From: Telmatactis stephensoni
Taxonomy: Eukaryota > Cnidaria > Anthozoa > Actiniaria > Isophelliidae
DNA: 64,000 bases
Assembly (NCBI GenBank): GCA_029948255.1
Contig: JALIZF010001454.1
Location: 248,001-312,000 of the forward strand
Direction: 5' to 3'
The position numbers were made by a program, and so were the translations under genes. The notes under the pieces were generated by a model that saw nothing but the letters and a program-made list of their open reading frames with translations, did not search any database and was not told where the DNA came from. Shown here piece by piece: positions 57,181 to 64,000 of this stretch (positions within the stretch are counted from its first letter, which is position 1; each line of letters starts with the position of its first letter).

Positions 57181-58837
57181 AATGTCTAATTGGGGTAGTC
57201 TATTCGGCGAAGTTTCATTGTAATGCTAATATGATTGTCCCACGTCCCCAGGGAAGACAGAAAACCAATCAAGTCTAGTCATCTATAGAATCATTTTATA
57301 GATAAACAACAAAATAAGAGTAAATAAAAGAATAATTTCCATGAACGATTTTAGTGCGTCAAAGCGCCTGCGCAAGATGCTAGCAATTTTTGCCGGATGA
57401 TAATAACTGAAAGTTTTCACCGTAAAGATCAGGAGAAAGCACATTTCCTTCAGGAATACTCCTAGTAAAGTATAGTCAGACGAAGAGCTGAATGATTTAC
57501 ACGTCCATAAAGTTAAGTACTTTTTAGTAGTCATTAAAACTGGGATTTATGCTTGATTATACATCGATTAATAATGCGTATGTTGGTTTACTCGACGTAC
57601 ATTCCTATCAAAATGTATTTCTTTGGCTTAACTCTAAATTCAGTTTGTAAACATTCATTTATTTATGGTTCACTTCTTGGTTGGCGATTAGTTATCACAA
57701 GTGTAAGGGGTCATTATTTATATTGCTACTATGTTTTACGTACACTTAATTTTGCGACATTTGACGAGGGACTTTATCAAGGACAGGTTTAACTTGTATA
57801 TGCTTCTTTACTAGGTATTGAGCTGTACATGAACACTTTTCGCTTATCTACCTCTTGCATCCCGTATCCCCCTGCCCTCTAAAGTCAAAATGCCGTATCC
57901 TGCCTGATCTCATATGGACGCTTTTAGTTATCTAGAATATGCGTTGCGACTGTTCTTGTCCCGCAAGCTACCCGCAAATAAACGGGTCCGATAAGTACAG
58001 CACGCTTAAGGTAATGCGCTCGCGCAAAACGTGTTCGTATGTTTTGAAAGCTTGGTCAATTAAAGTTATAAGGATGAATCAACAAATGTCTCATTAACCC
58101 CTGAAATGTTGCGCGCAACGTTACAGAAAATGTTACAAAGTAGAACTCCATCCTAAAACACATTTTGTATTCCTTCTTCTAGAACAAATAACGGAAAGTT
58201 CAATATTCGCTTTAAAGGTGCCTTTCTATGGAACCAGTTTGAAGATCATTAAAACAATTTTTTTTCAGCTTTAAACAATCATTTCATCCTGTTAAATTTT
58301 CAATTTCCTCAGTCATTTTCATTTGTCTTTTTGTAGTGTATATGTATATTATTTTATATATTTGTAAATCTTTATTTAGTGTATATTGCAATCATATGCA
58401 TTTATAACTAACCACCACTTTTTTTCAGTTTCAGTTTAATTCGTGCTTATACAAAGCGTAGCTAATCCCAGCACTAGCGGTACAGTTACAAAATCATAAT
58501 TTACAAGCGGTATTCAAGACCACTTGAAGGAGAGTCACTTAGTTTTGCTTCCTATAGCTCGCTTATAGCTCTTTTAAATTTATTGTCGGTAGCCCATACC
58601 CAATGTATGAATCTTTTTCATTTATGTAATTATATACTTCTTTGCCTGTATGTGCTATTGAATCAAATAAACTTTGGAAACCTGCTACACTGTAGCGCGA
58701 ACTGTTCCAGGGTTTGACACAAGTAAATCGTATCTTTATCTCTAATCTTTAATAATTTTAATTGCCAATAGCTTAACTGATTACAGCAATGGATGGTCAA
58801 GGTTTAAATTTTGGTAGTAGGTATGGTGATACTTTTT

Positions 58838-59165
58838 ACATAAACCTTAAACTGAGACAGTGTGGCTAGCATTAACAGTATCAGACGGTAGACTGTTCCA
58901 CACAGTTATGCAACGGGCGAAAAAAGAGTACTCGTAACATGTAGTAAGGATCTTGTTATGCGACTTTCGGGTACAGAAAGTATTAAGAGTCATGTCACCA
59001 GGAAAAGGCAAACTGATTAAGTTAAAGTGGATCTTGTAAAAGAGTAAGAGGCCTACCATTCTCAGTCGATCTTGCAGTGATGGGCAGTGAAGCTCGTCGA
59101 GTAGGGATCTCTGATAGTCATTATACACGAATCTGGCCGCACGGCTTTGAAACGATTCTACAGCT
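58838..59165 (-). mobile_element. C-terminal remnant of a LINE reverse-transcriptase ORF
   Basis: On the - strand the frame upstream of and through 59128-58847 reads RFQSRAARFVYNDYQRS, then SLQDRLRMVGLLLFYKI, then FFARCITVWNSLPSDTV. These are the signature segments at the end of CR1/L2-type non-LTR retrotransposon proteins. The reverse-transcriptase core is absent, so this is a 5'-truncated dead copy. Confidence 0.8.
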
Positions 59166-59892
59166 GTAAGAACCGATTCTAGACCATTCTACAGCTACAG
59201 TTTGTAAGTCATACGTCAATCGTTTCACAAAACGTACTCGTCTTACGAATACGTAAGCATATGTAGGTGTGAAACATCTTCTTGTACGTCAATTCAGCGC
59301 ATTTGCTATTTATGGGCTTACGAGTACAAGTTACGCACAAGTTGTTATGCACGCTCCGTAATACGGAAACCAGGAACAGGTCAAATGCTAATCATGCACA
59401 AAATCCTCTTGTAGTTGTATTCAGCTTAGCAGTGATTTAAATGACTGACACTTTGGCGTTATCAAAAACATATATCAAATACTTATTGCCTGGTATTTGG
59501 CTCTCATCCATTCCGGACTCAGTTCGTACTGCCACGACCTCGAGACAAATATTTTCCCGTCCGGTTCTGCGGTCAATAGTATGGTCTTCCTATTTTATCC
59601 CACACCAACAGAAATTACAGCCAATTGCCGCAATGTCTCATGGGAAGAATACCTTGAATAAGTTGAATACCGCCGAATATATAACGACTTTCCGACTTTC
59701 CTGCTTTCATATACCACATATATATCACATACCATATATATACCATATTTGTTAGTTTACATTCAATTTCGTACTTCAACTCTGAGCGCTGATAATCGAA
59801 CAACTATTTTGAAGTATTTGTAATTTTAAAAAAGCTTTTAGGGTGCACAATGGTTGCACGAGTCATTCTCCATATTTTTCCTTTTATGATTC

Positions 59893-60020
59893 TTGGCAGA
59901 CAAACGACAGGCAGGCAGACAGACGACAGGTGACAGGCAGGCAGGCAGACAGACAGACAGACAGGCATACAGACTGACTGACTGATCGACCAATCGACCG
60001 TCCGTGCGACCGACGGCCGT
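59893..60020. repeat. CAGACAGGCAGG low-complexity tract
   Basis: Imperfect tandem CAGA/CAGG tetranucleotides passing into CGACCGACC-like sequence. Confidence 0.85.
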
Positions 60021-60042
60021 CCGATCGAGACAGACACTCATA

Positions 60043-60416
60043 CAGTAGAATTCCGATTTGTCGAACCCTCCTCGCCTCGGTTTCTCAAACCTCCCAATTA
60101 CTTGAACCAGTAGTTGTTTCCTTGGATTTGCTTCACTCTAACACTGCAATTTTACCGTCGACTGATTTCTCAAAGCCTCGATTCTGATTCGAAACTCTCG
60201 CAAACTCGAACCAATTCTCGGCTAATCCTCGATAGGTTAACCCTCGATAACCTTTGACTAAGGATATTTTTCATGAAGATGTGCATAATTGCCCCTGTTT
60301 AAACAATATTTCAGCAGTTCAAAGTCATTTAATGTCCATGTAAGATTTCTCGACCTCCCAATTTCTCGAATCAATTTTCGTTTCCCTTGAAGATTCAAGA
60401 AATCAGGTTTCTACTG
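60043..60416. mobile_element. Pogo/Tigger-like non-autonomous element
   Basis: Starts CAGTAGAATTCCGATTTGTC and ends with GAAATCAGGTTTCTACTG, inverted, with TA at the left and TG at the right edge. Inside are several CCTCGA / TTTCTCGAA repeats. It ends 57 bp before the candidate start at 60474. Confidence 0.7.
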
Positions 60417-60473
60417 TGTCTCGGAAATTCCTCAGATTGCAACGAGTAGTTTCGTGATTATTTAATTCGAGGT

Positions 60474-61504
60474 ATGTCCGATTATCGAGGTGATAATTCT
60501 ACGGGTCCAGAGTCCAATGGACCACCGGGTCCAGTCCAGCTTTTAGCCTATGAAATGTTTGCTGAAGTGTTAACTAAAAACAAATTCAAATATGAACGGC
60601 TGTTGGTTGATCCTTTTACTACTGTTTACTATGAGTACAAACGTGTTTTTAGAGGATACGCTTTGGAACGCATAGATCAGAAGATAACCTTTTCCGGTTT
60701 GAAAGTTATTTTCAGGAAGACTGAACGATGCCTGGAAAAGGGCGGAGTGGGCGAGCATAGATTGAACTGCCAGCACACAGTGCATGGGAGAATCCCGCAT
60801 CTTGGTGGATTGAAATGGTTATCCGCACAGTTGGAAGCCGGTGTGTTAATTCATCTTTTACCATGACACTGATGTTTAACATGCCTAATATTCAGTAAGT
60901 AACGAGGTCGTAAAAAAATCTGACTCGATATTACAGGAACTGTGTGCACATGTGTGAAGATTCGCATGCTCCCCTCCAACCATGCACTGCTGGAGTGATA
61001 TTAAAGTGACACCAAAAGTATATTTATTGGAATGATAGCCCTGGCTTACAGGGTCTCCTATACTGCCTTTTGCAAAATGGAACTGATCACGCAAAAATAT
61101 TGGGTCTTTTCACGCGTCACGGATAATTATAAAGTCTCTTTCACGTTCACAAAAAAGTCAAAATTGCTTTCATGTGGACGCAAAAAGATCTTAGACCTTA
61201 AATCACGTTTCACCTCAAAATAAATCAGCCATTCACGTTTCACGCAAAAGGAAAAGAAGACCCTGTGGCTTACAAACCTTTGGCTCATTAGTAAAGAATG
61301 CGTTGATCGAAGTCATTGAATGAAGCTGATTTTTTTAAATAAGGCAAGTTAACATTCCTCACCAATTGTGTGTCTCTGTTGAAATTATTGGTATTTCGGA
61401 TGGTATTATCAGGTCATGAGAATCAATGCAGTCGGGTTTCAGTACTGTTTTGCCACAAAACCCAAGATCAAAGAGCTGGTAGTTTCACCTCAGTACAATG
61501 CTAA
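60474..61504 (+). CDS. Unrecognised candidate gene
   Basis: An open frame from ATG 60474 begins MSDYRGDNSTGPESNG and continues FKYERLLVDPFTTVYYEYK, with normal protein composition over about 120 codons. A good donor (GAAGCCG/GTGTGT) follows at 60841. The next plausible acceptor (TATTATCAG at 61404-61412) joins in phase to 30 more codons ending at TAA 61502-61504, total about 152 aa. The same exon is also open in another frame (VMRINAVGFQYCFATKPK) that looks more protein-like, so the junction is uncertain. Unspliced reading ends at 60866 (130 aa). No family recognised, no signal peptide or membrane segment. A pogo-like element sits directly upstream. Confidence 0.45.
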
Positions 61505-62051
61505 GTAAAGAATGTTAAGATACTATCTGCCAGTTAGTTCTATAATTAAATAGCAGATTTAATCGTTTGACAGAAGCCCCCTCTAAAGGGGCTGTTTTGT
61601 GACTTTCTGTTTGTCTTCAGTCATCAAGGTCAACATCTTCAAGCTTTATACTCCTAATTATGCCATGTATGTAGACATTTGTCGAGATTGTCATCGTATT
61701 ACTCCCACAAGATGAAAGCATTTGCAGAATGATCTAATCCAATGCTTCTTTAGTTGCAATACTTGCTGGTTTTGAGGTATTTCAATCAAAACATCTTTCT
61801 TTTTTCCATCTTGGCACACTTCCAGTATACTCCCTCCTATTATTTTAAATGCGTGCACTCATTGGATTGGCGCAAAATACAGTGATTGTCTTTGAGTAGG
61901 GCAGTCATTCTATCAACCCTCGGGTAAAAACCATAATGATTTGGTTTTAGGTTGCACTGCTGTCTAAGAACTCGGTATATCAGGTCGAGACCTCGGAAGG
62001 CTGGGATAGTTGAGGCATCTCCTAGAACCATCAAGGTTGACTAAAACACAG

Positions 62052-63142
62052 ACTGAACAAACCACTGATCAGCAACCATGGCAAGTTTCTGTAATTCACG
62101 ACATTTTGCGTGGTTATGCGTGGTTTTGCTACAAATACTTAGTTTTCCAAGAAACGCTTTACAACAGAGAGCATCTCCTGGATTTGGTAAGTCTGTTGTA
62201 GAATCTTCATGCGTCGTTCGTTCAAGTTTACATTCAACGTTATCACAGATCTGTTCTTCTTGTTTTTACTTAATTGCTGTAATACTTTTATCACAGACAT
62301 GACTTTGAACTGAGTTTCTTTCTTGAGTTCCGAGTTCTAACAATAGCAGTTTTAAAGCTAAAAAACAGTGTTGGTTAACAAGAGTTTTCCGCTCAGAAAA
62401 ATACGAGATCTAAAATTGTTAAAAACAACAGTGATGTGTGCCAACCTAAATGGATTGTTGTTATATAACACGATAAAAAGACATTTTGCCGAGTTTAATC
62501 GAGTGTAGATAGCAATGTTGACTATTTTAGTGTCTGGACTCTCGATATGTGACACTCTCAGTAACAACAAGACATTAAATAACATTTCATACGATTTTGT
62601 ACGTCACTGGTACATGAAGTTCTAGAAGAAATGACCAGTTATTGTTTCTCGATCAGTTATTGCGCGGACCTGGTCACCATACTCTCCTATGTTCTAAGAA
62701 CTGCCGATAACTCAAAACGCCGATCAAACTCCAGGTAGCCAAGGATTGGTGACCGACGCATAGTCTTTTTGCAGATATTTCAAATAATAGTCCTGCTGAA
62801 GAGGCTGCATTCCTTTTTATGTATCCTAATTTGGCATTGCGCTAGACATTCCACAGGAATTGCAACATGTCGTTGTTGCAAGTTATTACATGTCGACACG
62901 AGTATTCCAACATATTACTACTGGTAAACATTACTGACAAGCATCATTTTAAGACCAGTTTAAAATGCATAATCGAATTAAAAACTGCTTGTTTTACACT
63001 TGACTTACTGGGAGCGTTTATTTCACATTAGGTCTCTCTCTTTACCCCCATCGAGAATCTGCATGCAATGTACTACAAGATTTACTCCCGTGGAATTAGC
63101 TTGTTAACGCTTTATAACAAACATCTTGTCGTGTTTCCATAG
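62052..63142 (+). CDS. Candidate terminal exons of an unrecognised gene
   Basis: Segment 62052-62186 lies between CTAAAACACAG and the strong donor GTAAGT and is open in phase 0 for 45 codons (includes PWQVSVIHDILRGYAWF). It joins in phase 0 to 63032-63142 after TTTCACATTAG, open for 36 codons (includes SLFTPIENLHAMYYKIYS) and ending in TAG. Amino-acid composition is plausible. It may be the 3' part of the candidate gene at 60474 or separate; I could not link them in frame. Family unknown. Confidence 0.35.
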
Positions 63143-64000
63143 ATTAATACGTACTCACATAGATATTTGACTGCATGGTGTTTGTAATGACGTATTTCTA
63201 TCATTGCTATGCTGTCTTGGTGTATGTCTGTTATCGAGGTGGGTTCTAGAGCTCTGCGTCGCAGCAACCACTTCACCCGGTCAAGTTGGTTAATCGACCT
63301 CTACGAAACAAATCGATTCTAATCATCAGCAAAGCACGAACCAGTCATGACGTCATAGCGCCGTCCCTGTACTGACCGTGTTGTAGCTTTTAGAGCTTAA
63401 GATTTGCACTCTTTTGAACGGGAATGCGCCCTTTCAAAATTATCTAAAACTCTTAATTAGTTCGTCTGCTGATGGTCATAAAACAGGGCGGTTTTGCTAT
63501 TGATCACGTCCGCTACTTTCCAAAGGTCAAAAATATAAGGTTATTGAGATTAACAATGTTATTTTGTTTCACTGTGCTGTTGTCAAATCGTTGATTTTAG
63601 CAATACCACTTAGATTGTTGATGATAAAATCGTTCATTAATGCGTTCACTGCATGTACATATCTCAAACCCTAAGGTACAAAGTGAGACAGGATCTGGAA
63701 AATCGATCCAAGGCAATTGCATTCAAAATAGCCAGAACTCTGATCTTTGGTTGGGTTTCTCTCTGTTTTGTTTTCTCAAAATTATACACTATTATACGTT
63801 ATTCCTTTTAGTTTTAAAGTACCTTAGTATAGTTTTTCCGGAAACACTTACTTGACAAATTCGCTCAAAGTATGAAGTACAATGGGTGTAAGACCCAGAC
63901 TAACTAATTGGTTGATTGCCCACAGACTACTTAACAAACAAAAAATCTTTATTCTTTTCTCAGACTGAACATCTCGGAAATCATCCTAGAAAACCAATAA
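63143..64000. other. Window end, nothing recognised
   Basis: AT-rich sequence with no exon, repeat array or inverted-repeat element that I can support. The open frame at 63640-63855 has no start or splice context. Confidence 0.5.

Larger units (their letters stand above)
54981..60473. other. Intergenic, repeats only
   Basis: No confident exon between the PACS stop and 60474. Contains a long palindrome (55397-55674), an inverted CCAAT/CRE element (56150-56450), SINE-like sequence (56860-57180), a LINE remnant (58838-59165), a CAGACAGGCAGG low-complexity tract (59893-60020) and a pogo-like element (60043-60416). Open frames at 55745-56020 and 57553-57792 have no recognisable domain. Confidence 0.5.

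Overview
The window is intron-rich animal nuclear DNA. Short exons are flanked by GT/AG introns, coding exons sit in a low-GC background, and miniature inverted-repeat elements, microsatellites and minisatellites are dense. Gene content (tandem TRAFs, trypsin-like secreted proteases, a DHRS7-type reductase, a glutamate carboxypeptidase II homologue and a PACS sorting adaptor) fits an invertebrate metazoan. A cnidarian such as a coral or anemone is my best guess, but that is inference and no sequence here proves the taxon. There are no rRNA or tRNA genes, CRISPR arrays or bacterial operons.

Layout. (1) 0.8-10.0 kb: two tandem RING-zinc finger-TRAF genes on the + strand with the same seven-exon structure. 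Copy B is intact (436 aa). Copy A is intact through the coiled coil, but its MATH domain is broken by small indels. (2) 12.5-22.4 kb: two convergent four-exon trypsin-like secreted proteases (+ strand 12.6-15.5 kb, - strand 19.2-22.4 kb) with a 43-bp minisatellite between them. (3) 22.4-27.4 kb: no gene recognised, several repeats. (4) 27.4-29.8 kb: a DHRS7-like short-chain dehydrogenase on the - strand, head to head with (5) 30.6-39.9 kb: a 17-exon type II membrane glutamate carboxypeptidase II (FOLH1/NAALAD2) homologue, 753 aa, with all zinc ligands. (6) 41.97-54.98 kb: a 24-exon PACS gene, 854 aa. (7) 55-64 kb: repeats, a LINE remnant, and one or two unrecognised candidate genes at 60.5-63.1 kb.

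For the five intact genes I assembled the reading frame exon by exon. Every junction keeps phase and ends at a stop, so the models are internally consistent, but none has been checked against transcripts.

The genes do not form one pathway. TRAF proteins relay receptor signals, the proteases are secreted, DHRS7 is a membrane-anchored reductase, the carboxypeptidase is a cell-surface exopeptidase, and PACS is a cytosolic adaptor for acidic-cluster cargo. The most unusual observations are: both proteases lack the oxyanion-hole Gly193 (Tyr and His instead) and carry Tyr225; a PACS minisatellite is built from the exon 7 splice-donor junction itself; a minisatellite unit carries a copied fragment of a nearby MITE; and copy A of the TRAF pair has a recently broken MATH domain. 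I did not find a clearly new multi-gene system.
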